From assembly GCA_025934915.1 (NCBI GenBank), contig JAICWG010000022.1:1-35236 (forward strand): DNA of 35,236 nucleotides, read 5' to 3'. Below, piece by piece: positions 1-8,720 of the stretch. The translations under genes and the position numbers were made by a program. Position 1 is the stretch's first letter. The number at the start of each line of letters is the position of its first letter. Under the pieces are notes generated by a model. It was not told where the DNA came from. It worked only from the letters and a program-made list of their open reading frames with translations, and made no database searches. Source of the stretch: Nitrospira sp. (lineage in GTDB: Bacteria; Nitrospirota; Nitrospiria; Nitrospirales; Nitrospiraceae).

Positions 1-1356
1 AGTGCGTTGGTATTCGACGTACTTCGGCGATACCTGGAATACAGCGGTTATGCTGTGACCTTCGTCAAGAACTTCACTGATGTGGACGACAAGATCATCA
101 AGCGCGCGAATGAACAGGGTGTTTCTTGTGATACCGTGACGTCCAAGTACATTCAGGCCTATCATGAGGATATGGGCAAACTGAGGATCCGAGCTGCGAC
201 GGAAGAGCCCAAGGCCACGGAGCACATAGCCGATATCATTCATCTGACAGAACGATTGATCAACAAAGGGTTGGCGTACGTGGTGGATGGAGATGTGTAT
301 TTTGAGGTCTCGCAATATCCGGAATACGGAAGGCTGTCAAAGCGACGACTCGAGGACTTGCAGGCCGGTGCTCGTGTGGACGTGGATGAACGGAAGCGTC
401 ATCCCATGGATTTTGCCCTGTGGAAGAGCAGTAAGTCAGGTGAGCCGGCATGGGAGAGCCCTTGGGGACCAGGGCGACCGGGCTGGCATATCGAGTGTTC
501 CGCCATGTCGATCCGGCACCTCGGGGAAACCTTCGACATCCATGGTGGCGGCATGGATCTGATTTTCCCGCACCATGAGAACGAGATCGCGCAATCGTGC
601 GGGGCGACGGGAAAGGAATTCGCACGCTATTGGATTCACAATGGCTTCGTTCAGATCAACAAAGAGAAGATGTCCAAATCACTTGGCAACTTTTTTACGA
701 TCCGGGAAATCTTCGAGAAGTCGGAATGGTCGGAGGCGGTCACAGGTGAGATCCTTCGATACTTTCTCCTTTCAACGCATTACCATGGTCCGCTTGATTT
801 TTCCGATCAGGCTCTGAAAGAGGCAAAGAACGCCTTGAACGGGTTCTATGATCTGTTCAATCGTCTCAAGGAGACAGCCGAATCGGGCGGAGGAGATGGT
901 GGTTCTCTCCAGACAGCGATTGAGAGAAGCAAGAAATCATTTACCCAAGCGATGGATGACGATCTCAATACATCTGCTGCGGTTGCGGCCTTACAGGGCT
1001 TGCGGAGCGATATGAACAAATTGCTGAGAGTCGGTCTTTCTACAGAAGACAGACAGACTGCGCGCCAGGCATTTCGTTCCTTCGGCGTCGTGTTGGGATT
1101 GTTTCAGCTAGATCGGTGGGATTTCAACGTCCGCATTGTACCAAAGCCTGCTCAGCTGGTTCTTGAAACCTTTCCGCCGACCGTAATGGTAACAAAGCAA
1201 ATGGTGGAGGCGGAGATCGACGGAAAAGTGGCTGAACGCATCGAGGCAAAGAAGAGAAGAGATTTCAAAAGAGCTGACGACATTCGTGCCGAACTCAAGT
1301 CTTTAGGTATCGCGTTAGAGGACAAGCCTGATGGCACAACCCGCTGGAAGCGCTAA
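1..1356 (+). CDS. cysS: Cysteinyl-tRNA synthetase, 5' truncated by window edge
   Basis: Cytoplasmic class I aminoacyl-tRNA synthetase that charges tRNA-Cys with cysteine using ATP. The reading frame is open from base 1, so the real start and the HIGH signature lie outside the window; the TTG at 7 is not the start. Visible family marks are [13 protein letters not shown] near the left edge, the Rossmann-fold segment with WHIECSAMS and HHENE that supplies zinc ligands (Cys, His, Glu), and the KMSKS loop at 667-681. The anticodon-binding C-terminal region ends with the usual R-x-x-x-D-F-x-x-AD-D-I-R element. The last 26 bases overlap the next gene (rlmB) in another frame, which suggests translational coupling. 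The identification is firm; only the N-terminus is missing. Confidence 0.97.
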   Translation, partial: SALVFDVLRRYLEYSGYAVTFVKNFTDVDDKIIKRANEQGVSCDTVTSKYIQAYHEDMGKLRIRAATEEPKATEHIADIIHLTERLINKGLAYVVDGDVYFEVSQYPEYGRLSKRRLEDLQAGARVDVDERKRHPMDFALWKSSKSGEPAWESPWGPGRPGWHIECSAMSIRHLGETFDIHGGGMDLIFPHHENEIAQSCGATGKEFARYWIHNGFVQINKEKMSKSLGNFFTIREIFEKSEWSEAVTGEILRYFLLSTHYHGPLDFSDQALKEAKNALNGFYDLFNRLKETAESGGGDGGSLQTAIERSKKSFTQAMDDDLNTSAAVAALQGLRSDMNKLLRVGLSTEDRQTARQAFRSFGVVLGLFQLDRWDFNVRIVPKPAQLVLETFPPTVMVTKQMVEAEIDGKVAERIEAKKRRDFKRADDIRAELKSLGIALEDKPDGTTRWKR

Positions 1357-2113
1357 CGCTCAAGAGATTCTCTACGGGCTCCATGCCGTACGCGAAGCGC
1401 TGAAAGCCGGAAATCGACCATTGCAACGTGTGCTCGTTATTCGAACCGACAAACAGTTCACCGATCTGGTGCAACTGGCTCGATCACGCCGTGTTCCGAT
1501 TCATGTTCAGCCTCTCACCTCCTTCGACCGTTTGGTTCCCAACGGCAAGCACCAAGGCGTTGTGGCCTTTACCTCCGCAAAAGCCTATCAGACGGAGGAG
1601 TCGATTCTCGCTCGAGCGGCCCAACGGCATGAGGCGCCACTCTTGGTAGTCTTGGACGGAGTTGAAGATCCACACAATCTCGGCGCCGTGCTGCGCACGG
1701 CGGAGGGGGCGGGTGCTCATGGAGTATTGATCCCCGAACGACGGGCCGCCGGACTTACATCAGTGGTTGCCAAAGCTTCGGCTGGAGCGATCGATCACAT
1801 TCCCGTTGCACGGGTAACAAACATGAGCAGATCGATCGAGTCGTTGAAAGCTGCCGGAGTTTGGATCTACGGGGTGACGCCGTCGGCGAATAAAGTATAT
1901 ACGGACATCGACCTACGAGAAGCGGTTGGGCTGGTTTTAGGAGGAGAGGGAACGGGAATCAGGCCAGGCGTCATGCAGCATTGTGATGAAAGCATCCGCA
2001 TTCCTCTCAGAGGCCGAGTCCAATCGTTGAATGTGTCCGCTGCGGCAGCCATAGTCCTGTTTGAGGCGGTTCGGCAGCGGCGTCCGACCCAGGGCGACTT
2101 CACCGGATCCTGA
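1331..2113 (+). CDS. rlmB: 23S rRNA (guanosine-2'-O-)-methyltransferase, TrmH/SpoU family
   Basis: SPOUT-class methyltransferase that transfers a methyl group from SAM to the 2'-O of a guanosine in 23S rRNA. The 260-residue length is slightly above the usual 240-250. The N-terminal substrate-binding domain spans about residues 10-85 (ILYGLHAVREAL at its start). The catalytic knotted domain shows motif 1 (LDGVEDPHNLGAVLRTAE), motif 2 (LVLGGEGTGIRPGV) and motif 3 (IPLRGRVQSLNVSAAAAI). The ATG at 1331 lies within the cysS 3' end. The cysS-rlmB pairing is common in bacteria. RlmB and TrmH-like paralogues are hard to separate by eye, but the N-terminal domain and the cysS context favour RlmB. Confidence 0.92.
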   Translation: MAQPAGSANAQEILYGLHAVREALKAGNRPLQRVLVIRTDKQFTDLVQLARSRRVPIHVQPLTSFDRLVPNGKHQGVVAFTSAKAYQTEESILARAAQRHEAPLLVVLDGVEDPHNLGAVLRTAEGAGAHGVLIPERRAAGLTSVVAKASAGAIDHIPVARVTNMSRSIESLKAAGVWIYGVTPSANKVYTDIDLREAVGLVLGGEGTGIRPGVMQHCDESIRIPLRGRVQSLNVSAAAAIVLFEAVRQRRPTQGDFTGS

Positions 2114-2378
2114 GCACGCTGCCCTGGATGGCGGTTTTCAGCAGTTGAGCGGTATTCGACACGCGCATTTTTTTCATCATATTGGCGCGGTGGGCTTCGA
2201 CGGTTTTGACGCTGATCTTCAACCGCTGACCGATTTCCTTGTTCTTAAATCCCGCCCAGATCAATTCCAAAATTTCTTGTTCGCGTGACGTGAGCGACTC
2301 AGGCCGTTTTGTGCGCGGCGGAGGTTCAAGATCCGCAAGAGACTTTCGAGGTCGTGGCTTTACAGCTAGCTTAGCCAT
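2100..2378 (-). CDS. Small stand-alone LuxR/GerE-type HTH transcription factor
   Basis: A 92-residue protein consisting of a basic, proline-rich leader (about residues 1-28) and a GerE/LuxR helix-turn-helix (about 29-85). The HTH is recognised from LTSREQEILELIWAGFKNK, the recognition helix ISVKTVEAHRANMMKKM and the following L-x-x-x-A segment. No receiver or ligand-binding domain precedes it, so it is either constitutive or controlled by partner proteins or by expression. It converges on rlmB, and their 3' ends overlap by 14 bp. A GGAGAA-like ribosome-binding site precedes the ATG. The divergent gene at 2549 is the prepilin peptidase, so it could regulate the pilus block; that is inference from position only. 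Confidence 0.85.
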   Translation of the reverse strand: MAKLAVKPRPRKSLADLEPPPRTKRPESLTSREQEILELIWAGFKNKEIGQRLKISVKTVEAHRANMMKKMRVSNTAQLLKTAIQGSVLRIR

Positions 2379-2470
2379 GGTAGTTAGTTCTCCATATTAG
2401 TATGGGTAGATATATACATCAGGTATACTCATAATACTCCGGCGGAATCGCTCTTAAGGTAATTATTATG

Positions 2471-2482
2471 GAATGATCATTC
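2471..2482. promoter_or_regulatory. Perfect 12-bp palindrome in divergent intergenic region
   Basis: GAATGATCATTC is a perfect inverted repeat lying between the divergently transcribed HTH gene and the prepilin peptidase gene. It has the size and symmetry expected of an operator for a dimeric HTH protein such as the adjacent LuxR-type factor. A second short symmetric element (CCATA-TTAG-TATGG) lies just upstream of the HTH gene around 2391-2404. No binding evidence exists in the sequence itself. Confidence 0.35.
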
Positions 2483-2548
2483 GAGAATGTAAATACAGGA
2501 CTTCGGCCCTAGTAGGGTTACTGGGTAGGGAAAGGACTCTGGGCAATT

Positions 2549-3331
2549 ATGCATGAGGGGGGACTGTTACCGCTGCTGATTGCCGGACTTTTCGGCGGGC
2601 TTATCGGCAGCTTCCTCAACGTCTGTATCTATCGCTTGCCGCGGCAAGAGTCAATCGCATGGCCAGGCTCCCATTGTCCGAAATGCTCTCACCCCATTGC
2701 GTGGTACGATAACATTCCCATTCTGAGTTACCTCGCGCTGGTCGGACGCTGCAGGCATTGTACCGGACGCATTCCTTTTCGTTATCCCTTGGTCGAGATG
2801 CTGAATGCCTCAGGCTATGTAGCGCTCCTCTGGGTCTTCGGACCAAGCTGGATTACTGTGATCTATGGGTCGTTCTATTCAGCCCTCCTTGTGGTAGCCG
2901 GGACCGACCTTTCTCATAAGATCATCCCCAATACCGTGACGTTTCCTGGAATCATTGCAGGCCTCGTCTGTGCCACCACCGTCTTACCCCTCGGATTCTT
3001 GGATAGTTTGTTGGGAATTCTTGTCGGCGGAGGAATCCTGTGGCTTCTGGCGTGGGCCAGTCCCTATCTCTTCGGGAAAGAAGGGATGGGGGGAGGGGAC
3101 ATTAAGCTCCTGGCGATGATAGGGGCATTTTTGGGATGGAAACCTGCGCTGATGACGATCATGGTAGGGTCGCTTCTGGGATCACTCGTGGGAGTCGCCC
3201 TTATTGCCGCACAGGTTATTAAGCGCGAGGATTACATTCCCTTCGGACCGTTTCTGGTTTGTGGTGCATTGGTGGCTCTGTTCTGGGGTCGATCTCTCCT
3301 TGATTGGTATCAAGGGATCTTGGCTGGATAA
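2549..3331 (+). CDS. pilD: Type IV prepilin peptidase / N-methyltransferase
   Basis: Inner-membrane aspartyl protease that cleaves the leader of prepilins and pseudopilins after the conserved glycine and methylates the new N-terminus. The 260-residue length is normal. The N-terminal cytoplasmic methyltransferase domain (DiS_P_DiS) carries two CxxC pairs at about residues 43/46 and 68/71. The peptidase domain has the two catalytic aspartates: about D120 in VAGTDLSHKIIPN and D184 in the GxGD-type motif GMGGGDIK. Multiple hydrophobic segments fit 7-8 membrane helices. It stands immediately upstream of the minor-pilin genes whose products it should process. The ATG is preceded by a GGGAAAGGA stretch. 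Confidence 0.96.
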   Translation: MHEGGLLPLLIAGLFGGLIGSFLNVCIYRLPRQESIAWPGSHCPKCSHPIAWYDNIPILSYLALVGRCRHCTGRIPFRYPLVEMLNASGYVALLWVFGPSWITVIYGSFYSALLVVAGTDLSHKIIPNTVTFPGIIAGLVCATTVLPLGFLDSLLGILVGGGILWLLAWASPYLFGKEGMGGGDIKLLAMIGAFLGWKPALMTIMVGSLLGSLVGVALIAAQVIKREDYIPFGPFLVCGALVALFWGRSLLDWYQGILAG

Positions 3332-3557
3332 CGGCTCTCCTGGCCGATTCCCCAGACTTGTTACTGTATCTCTTCTGTAAAGAACTGTATCTCTTGAGGT
3401 ACTACTGCTCTCCGCTGTCCTTTCTTTCCTTGTAGACGTTACGCCTTCCGAGTTATCTAAGATCGTCTCGTTTTGATTCCATCGATTCAATAGTTTAGGG
3501 ACGTCCAACCGGTATTTGTTCGGTAAGCAGATAATCCACGAAGGTCTCGACTATGAG
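3332..3557. other. Intergenic region without recognisable gene
   Basis: Stretch between pilD and the first minor pilin gene. I see no coding potential, clear terminator or RNA structure. The 108-codon minus-strand ORF overlapping it (3182-3508) has no recognisable domain and runs into pilD, so I do not call it. Confidence 0.5.
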
Positions 3558-3573
3558 TGGCACAAGTCTTGAC
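3558..3573 (+). promoter_or_regulatory. Candidate sigma54-like (or sigma70 -35) promoter element
   Basis: TGGCAC-N5-TTGAC lies about 50 bases upstream of the first pseudopilin gene. It resembles the sigma54 -24/-12 consensus TGGCAC-N5-TTGC, but the nearly invariant C at -12 is an A here. The same bases contain a perfect sigma70 -35 hexamer TTGACA (3569-3574), without a good -10 at 16-18 bp. Pilin genes in other bacteria are often sigma54-dependent, which makes the match worth recording, but the -12 mismatch keeps confidence low. Confidence 0.25.
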
Positions 3574-3620
3574 ATAGCGTCGGACTACTAATCAGTGCAG
3601 AGGGAGATAACGAGGAGGAT

Positions 3621-4052
3621 ATGAAACAAGAAGGTAAGACATTGACGGAGCTCATGGTAGTCCTCACGATCATAGGGATTGTCGCCACGATGGCAGTTCC
3701 CAACTACTCGGTCTCTACCTCACGCAGTCAGATCCGTTGTACGACCGAGGAAATCGCTTCAGAACTACGCCTCGCCCGGCAGCTTGCGATGACCTATCGG
3801 GATCGCGTTCGAATCGTCATCGACCCGGAACAGCAGGCTCTTACCACGCAGTTCGTCAACACCGCGACCACGCATCACGCCTATCACTATGGAGGAAAGG
3901 GAATTGTTATCGAAGAGCCAAGCGCAGGGCCGGAGATCCTCTTCCACCCAAGCGGACGCTCCGCCAGTGCCACAACAATTCAACTTCACAGTTTAGAAGG
4001 ACAGACCCAGCAGCTCACCGTGAGCATCACGGGTCGGGTATCGCTCCTATGA
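3621..4052 (+). CDS. Minor pseudopilin, FimT/GspH-like (set A)
   Basis: A 143-residue class III-signal pseudopilin. The short leader MKQEG ends in the glycine cleaved by prepilin peptidase. The mature protein begins KTLTELMVVLTIIGIVATM, with the canonical Glu at +5 and a hydrophobic helix to about residue 28, followed by a GspH/FimT-like body. Lysine rather than the usual Phe at +1 is atypical. AGGAGG precedes the ATG with good spacing. It is the first gene of set A; its TGA stop overlaps the next ATG. It probably helps initiate pilus assembly at the tip; the exact equivalence to FimT or FimU cannot be decided by eye. Confidence 0.88.
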   Translation: MKQEGKTLTELMVVLTIIGIVATMAVPNYSVSTSRSQIRCTTEEIASELRLARQLAMTYRDRVRIVIDPEQQALTTQFVNTATTHHAYHYGGKGIVIEEPSAGPEILFHPSGRSASATTIQLHSLEGQTQQLTVSITGRVSLL

Positions 4053-4534
4053 GACGAACGATGAAGAATGATGGCTTCAGTCTGGTCGAGGTGATGGTGG
4101 CAATGGTGATTGCAGGCGTTGCACTGATGGGTACCCTGGGCGCAGTGGAGGTTTCTTCCAGGCACGTACAACAGGGCGGTCTGAACAGTAAGGCGATCGA
4201 GTTGGCCCAGGCAAGGCTGGAAGCGAAGCGCTCCATTCGTTGGCAGTCTCTCCTGGAGGATGACCTCGATCGAGATGGTATTCCAGAAACGTTCATGGCT
4301 GATGACGGCAAAGGCTCCGATATAACGGCGGGTGATGGGATCTACACAGCCATGTATGAGCGTGATGGAGTGACGGTCGTGTGGATGATTGAAGCTGAAC
4401 GGTCAAGACCACTGCTCTCTGCCGCCATGGTGATGATCCGATCGGTCGCGTCCTATCCTGGACCCAACGGACACAAGAAAGAAGTGCAGGTGGCAACCAT
4501 CCGAGCCAATCCGAACTTTGTGGGGGAACGATGA
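4049..4534 (+). CDS. Minor pseudopilin, PilV-like (set A)
   Basis: A 161-residue minor pilin with leader MRRTMKNDG and mature start FSLVEVMVAMVIAGVALMG, carrying Phe +1, Glu +5 and a transmembrane assembly helix. I chose ATG 4049 because it overlaps the stop of the preceding gene as ATGA; ATG 4061 would leave a leader of only five residues and is also possible. The frame is open further upstream, but that part is a shadow of the previous gene. It is translationally coupled to both neighbours in a FimT-PilV-PilW-PilX order. Confidence 0.87.
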   Translation: MRRTMKNDGFSLVEVMVAMVIAGVALMGTLGAVEVSSRHVQQGGLNSKAIELAQARLEAKRSIRWQSLLEDDLDRDGIPETFMADDGKGSDITAGDGIYTAMYERDGVTVVWMIEAERSRPLLSAAMVMIRSVASYPGPNGHKKEVQVATIRANPNFVGER

Positions 4535-5289
4535 ACCAAGGAAATGTCACCAGATCTGACCAGCAGCACCGGCGCTCCAGCAGCCTTGTGTTCGATAAGC
4601 GTGGTGTTTGTCTGACCGAATTGATGGTCAGTTTGACGGCCGGAGCGATCGTACTAGCTGCAGCATTGAACGCGTTGAATGTCGCGCAGGCTCATGTGGG
4701 CAAACAGCACAATGACCTGAGACATCAGCAAGATCTCCGATTGGGGTTAGAGGTATTCGAACAAGAAGCCCGATTAGCGGTGGCCGATTCGATCCTCTCA
4801 GCGACTCCGGATGAATTTCAGTTTCACGCCAATATCAGTGCTCATCGAACGGTGACCACCGGTGCGGTCGTACCGGGCCAATCAGTTATTGCTGTGCAGG
4901 ATGGCAGCGGATGGAGCGAGGGGAAGACCGTAATCATTTGTGGCCATCAGGCCTGCGAAGCGCACCGGCTCTCCCGTTCGGGGCAGCACTATCAGCTGAC
5001 CTTGACTGAGCCGGTAGCCTTGTCGTTTCTCGCGGGTGCCTCTGTGGAAATGAGCAATCGGGTCGATTATTACACCAAGCGAGATGAAACCGGAACGGTA
5101 AAGCTGATGCGGATGGTCGACGGAGGAGCGAATGTGCTCATCGGCGACCTGGACAATTTACATTTTTCGTATTGGGACGAGCACGGTCAGGTCGCGCAGC
5201 AGCCCTCGCTCGTGAAGCGAGTCGTGCTCGAAATCGAGTCGAATCACTCCCTGCATAGAATGATGCGCGAGATAAGCCTTCGATCATAG
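4531..5289 (+). CDS. Minor pseudopilin, PilW-like (set A)
   Basis: A 252-residue protein with an unusually long 25-residue hydrophilic leader ending in DKRG. The mature start is VCLTELMVSLTAGAIVLAA, with Glu at +5. The following region (QDLRLGLEVFEQEARLA) matches the PilW pattern in which an amphipathic helix follows the N-terminal helix. Its ATG overlaps the preceding TGA by four bases. The body is beta-rich and not recognisable beyond the family level. Expected role: minor pilin in the pilus tip or priming complex. Confidence 0.85.
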   Translation: MNQGNVTRSDQQHRRSSSLVFDKRGVCLTELMVSLTAGAIVLAAALNALNVAQAHVGKQHNDLRHQQDLRLGLEVFEQEARLAVADSILSATPDEFQFHANISAHRTVTTGAVVPGQSVIAVQDGSGWSEGKTVIICGHQACEAHRLSRSGQHYQLTLTEPVALSFLAGASVEMSNRVDYYTKRDETGTVKLMRMVDGGANVLIGDLDNLHFSYWDEHGQVAQQPSLVKRVVLEIESNHSLHRMMREISLRS

Positions 5290-5298
5290 GAGTAAAAC

Positions 5299-6768
5299 AT
5301 GTCGTATTTTAATGTCAAAGACGGTCAGCAGGGGATTGCACTTCTGGGAGCCATGGTTGTCGCTCTCATTCTATCGCTGTTGGGCGCGACACTTCTCAAT
5401 CTCGCCGGACAAGAGGCAGCTAGCGCTGGATTAGCAAGCCATGCGGCGGTTGCCCAGCAACTTGCCGATGCGGCAGGTGAATTGGTTGTGGTCTGGTTTC
5501 ACAACCCCCAGGCAACTGCGGACGCATCCCAGCTTTCTGCTCTTCGTAAAAAAAGAAATCGCGATAAAGAAGGAGCGCCATCATTCTTTGATGCGTCCGG
5601 TCGCTCGCAATTCGTCGGCACGGAAGATCAGCCGGATGTACGGTTACAGAATAGCAATTCCTCAGACAGCCGACTGTTGAACGATCTAGAGACCGGCATG
5701 TTTCGCACAATGGCACATCTAGGACAGGTGGAGGAACTGAAAGTCTACGCGCCTTCCAAGCCGGGTCTCCTGTGCACAATCGACACTACGGTTGCAACCA
5801 ATTCCAATCCCTCGGTCAGGCAATCGATACTCATGCAGTTGGGCGCGCTGGACTTGCCGCCGTTACGAGCCGCTGTGCAAGTGGGTCAGCATCTCGGCCG
5901 GTCCCAGCCAGGAACTGAATCGCCGGTCTCTGTGCATTGGGGTGAGTTAAAGGTGGGAGGTGATCTGATCCTCACGCAGGCTGATGAGATTCCACTGAGG
6001 AGTGCGCTTGCTCCAGTGACAGGGCAAGTCTATGACGAAATGACGCACCGAGAAGATCGATGGATGGAAGGATGGATAGGTGGGACGATTCAGGTGACAC
6101 ACTTGCCATCTGGACAGACTCCAAGTCTTCCCAGCAACCTTCACACGAGTCAGAATCCGATTCCGGGAGTTCGCCTCGATCAGTGGCCCTATGAACACAT
6201 AAAGCAAGCGGCCAAAAGATTTGGGCGTTACTTCGCGATTGATCGAGAAGGTCTTTTGTATCCGCAAGGTATTGTAGAACCAGGACGTGGTATTTCTCCG
6301 GACGAGGTATTTCGGTCACAGGGAAACGGCGACCAGCTTGGTCTGATATTCATCGACACGCTCGATCAGACGGCCCCTCGTGCAGACAATCTCGGAATTG
6401 TCAGATTGCAAGCCCCGTACTTTGAAGGCATGGCCGTCGTGCAAGGTCACGTTGTGCTTGCTCCCAGTGGGTCAGGACAGTCTATCCGGGTACTTAGTCC
6501 ACCACAAATAGACCAGGGTCAGGATATCGCTCGGACACCTGTTCAACTCGCCGATATGCATTTCAACGGAGTACTCCACGCAAGTGGAGATATCACGATT
6601 GCCGGAAGAGTCAGACTATACGGAGCAGTAGTAGCAGGTGGGACGATCGCCTCAGCTGGTTCAGGAAGCAGCTTGGAGGTGTGGTATGACCACGATCTCA
6701 GTCGTGGGTTCTATCGTGGATTGCCCGTGGTCTATCGTGCCTCTGGTACCTGGATGACTCGATATTGA
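5299..6768 (+). CDS. PilX-like minor pilin-associated protein, long form (set A)
   Basis: A 489-residue protein whose N-terminus VKDGQQG / IALLGAMVVALILSLLG has the prepilin-type glycine and assembly helix. It lacks Glu at +5, as is usual for PilX/GspK-like tip subunits. The next segment, rich in Ala and Gln (AAVAQQLADAAGELVVVWF), fits the PilX N-terminal region. It is longer than typical PilX proteins; the C-terminal part (about residues 380-480) has repeated short hydrophobic beta strands rich in Gly and Val, as in surface or beta-helical folds. AGGAG precedes the ATG. It ends set A, 89 bases before the ATPase gene. Confidence 0.8.
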   Translation: MSYFNVKDGQQGIALLGAMVVALILSLLGATLLNLAGQEAASAGLASHAAVAQQLADAAGELVVVWFHNPQATADASQLSALRKKRNRDKEGAPSFFDASGRSQFVGTEDQPDVRLQNSNSSDSRLLNDLETGMFRTMAHLGQVEELKVYAPSKPGLLCTIDTTVATNSNPSVRQSILMQLGALDLPPLRAAVQVGQHLGRSQPGTESPVSVHWGELKVGGDLILTQADEIPLRSALAPVTGQVYDEMTHREDRWMEGWIGGTIQVTHLPSGQTPSLPSNLHTSQNPIPGVRLDQWPYEHIKQAAKRFGRYFAIDREGLLYPQGIVEPGRGISPDEVFRSQGNGDQLGLIFIDTLDQTAPRADNLGIVRLQAPYFEGMAVVQGHVVLAPSGSGQSIRVLSPPQIDQGQDIARTPVQLADMHFNGVLHASGDITIAGRVRLYGAVVAGGTIASAGSGSSLEVWYDHDLSRGFYRGLPVVYRASGTWMTRY

Positions 6769-6857
6769 GCCATAGACGAAGATTGAACGATATCAGTGTG
6801 AACGAGATTACCACCTAAAAACAACTTCTTATTGCTGACGAGGAAGGATGAGATAGG

Positions 6858-8660
6858 ATGATCACGCAAGGCGTTGAAACGCAGCACAAACAGCAGATCC
6901 TCTCGGTAGCCAGCCTGAAAAAGTCATCGATGGCCAAACAATCTCGCAAGATGACGATGGGGCGGAGTCTCTTAGACTGCATCGTCTATCGCGGGCTTAT
7001 CAAACAGGTGGATCTTGATGCTGCAATAGAAGAATCTCTATCACGGGAAACTGATCTGGAAACTCTCTTGCTCGATAAGTATCGCGTGCCGAAGTCCGCC
7101 CTCGGGTCGGCCCTGAGCGAATTTTATCAATGCCCCTACGTTTCCTATGATGAACGAACCGTCATCGACCCGGAGCTCTTAAAAAATCTCAGTTTTGATT
7201 ATCTCAGAAGGAGCGCCTGGGTTCCGTTGAAACGACAAGGGACTGTCCTCGACATTCTCATCAATAACCCGCACGATCTGGAGAAAGGCCTTGATGTACG
7301 ACGTGCGTTCCCTGGTACGACGATACGCTTCTCCGTCGGGCTTCGGCGGGATATCGAACAATATCTCCTTGTCGCAACAGGGCAGGCCAACGGGGGATCG
7401 ATAACCGAGATTCTCGGAGAACTCGTCGATGAAGCGGGCATCGAACGAAACGGCGAGGCCGAATCCGGAGAGATCGATGAAAATGATTCGGCTATCTTAC
7501 GCCTCGCGAACCAGGTGATCGCTGAAGCGTATCGATTAGGAGCCTCCGACGTCCATATTGAACCTTATTCGGATCGTAAGGAGACGGCGGTACGGTTTCG
7601 GATCGATGGAACCTGTTTTACCTATATGCGTATTCCTGCCGTCTATCGGCGTGCCATTGTTTCGCGGTTGAAGATCATGGCCAATCTCGATATAGCTGAG
7701 CGACGAAAACCTCAGGACGGAAAAATCCGCTACAAATTAACGAAGGATCGCGAAATCGAATTGCGAGTCGCGACATTGCCTACCGCAGGAAATAATGAGG
7801 ATGTGGTGCTGCGTCTTCTAACGGCAAAGGAAACCATGCCCTTAGAGGCCATGGACTTTTCCCAAGACGTTCTGCAGATCGTTAAAGAATTGTCCGAGCA
7901 TCCGCATGACATTTTCCTTTGTGTAGGGCCGACTGGATCAGGGAAAACTACGACGCTGCACGCTATAATGAAACACATCAACACCGATGAGCGAAAGATT
8001 TGGACCGCAGAGGACCCCATCGAAATCACCCAGGAAGGTTTGAGGCAGGTTCAGGTGCATCCTAAAATCGGGTTTACCTTTGCCGCAGCGATGCAGGCAT
8101 TCCTTCGTGCCGACCCTGACGTGATCATGATCGGGGAGATGCGAGACAAAGAAACGGCCGATATCGCGATAGAAGCTTCGCTCACCGGCCATTTGGTGAT
8201 GAGCACGCTCCATACCAACAGCGCAGTAGAAACAGTCACTCGGTTGCTGGACATGGGTTGCGACTCGTTCAACTTTGCCGACGCGATGTTGGGGGTACTG
8301 GCAATGCGTCTTTGCAAGCGCATTTGCTCTCACTGCAAAGAAATGTACCACCCGACTCAGCAAGAGTATGACGAACTCGTGCAAGGCTATGGAGCGAGAT
8401 ACTGGGAAAAGCTGGGAGTTACCTATACGGAAGACTTGACCCTCTGTCGCGGACGTGGTTGCGAGATCTGCAATCACAGCGGATTTAAGGGAAGAGTGGC
8501 ACTGCACGAACTCCTGGTCGGATCGGAAGAAATTAAGAATCTAATCCAAGCAAAAGCGCGGACAGCCGAAATCCTCAGCGTGGCGATGCGGGATGGAATG
8601 GTCACACTGTTACAAAATGGCATTCAGAAAGTGCTGAAGGGCCTTACGACGTACCGTTAA
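6858..8660 (+). CDS. pilB: Type IV pilus / type II secretion assembly ATPase (PilB/GspE family)
   Basis: Cytoplasmic hexameric ATPase that powers pilus or pseudopilus extension. The N-terminal region (about residues 40-165) looks like the T2SSE_N/MshEN domain, which in some members binds c-di-GMP. The catalytic core has Walker A GPTGSGKTTTLHAIM (about residue 355), the Asp-box EDPIEI, Walker B DPDVIMIGEMRD and the His box LVMSTLHTNSAVE. A zinc-binding tetracysteine is formed by CKRICSHC and CRGRGCEICNHSG. The 600-residue length is typical. The start could also be ATG 6930. PilB and GspE cannot be separated by sequence reading alone; the minor-pilin neighbours favour PilB. Confidence 0.93.
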   Translation: MITQGVETQHKQQILSVASLKKSSMAKQSRKMTMGRSLLDCIVYRGLIKQVDLDAAIEESLSRETDLETLLLDKYRVPKSALGSALSEFYQCPYVSYDERTVIDPELLKNLSFDYLRRSAWVPLKRQGTVLDILINNPHDLEKGLDVRRAFPGTTIRFSVGLRRDIEQYLLVATGQANGGSITEILGELVDEAGIERNGEAESGEIDENDSAILRLANQVIAEAYRLGASDVHIEPYSDRKETAVRFRIDGTCFTYMRIPAVYRRAIVSRLKIMANLDIAERRKPQDGKIRYKLTKDREIELRVATLPTAGNNEDVVLRLLTAKETMPLEAMDFSQDVLQIVKELSEHPHDIFLCVGPTGSGKTTTLHAIMKHINTDERKIWTAEDPIEITQEGLRQVQVHPKIGFTFAAAMQAFLRADPDVIMIGEMRDKETADIAIEASLTGHLVMSTLHTNSAVETVTRLLDMGCDSFNFADAMLGVLAMRLCKRICSHCKEMYHPTQQEYDELVQGYGARYWEKLGVTYTEDLTLCRGRGCEICNHSGFKGRVALHELLVGSEEIKNLIQAKARTAEILSVAMRDGMVTLLQNGIQKVLKGLTTYR

Positions 8661-8720
8661 GTCCGAGCTGTAGCAGTAAAATAGTCGCCGTTATAGAGTA
8701 TCAATAATCAGCTGAGTCTG

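Noticed and set aside
7938..8507. A 189-codon minus-strand ORF inside the pilB-type ATPase gene
   Set aside because: It lies wholly opposite a gene with clear Walker, Asp and His boxes and zinc cysteines, and shows no domain of its own.
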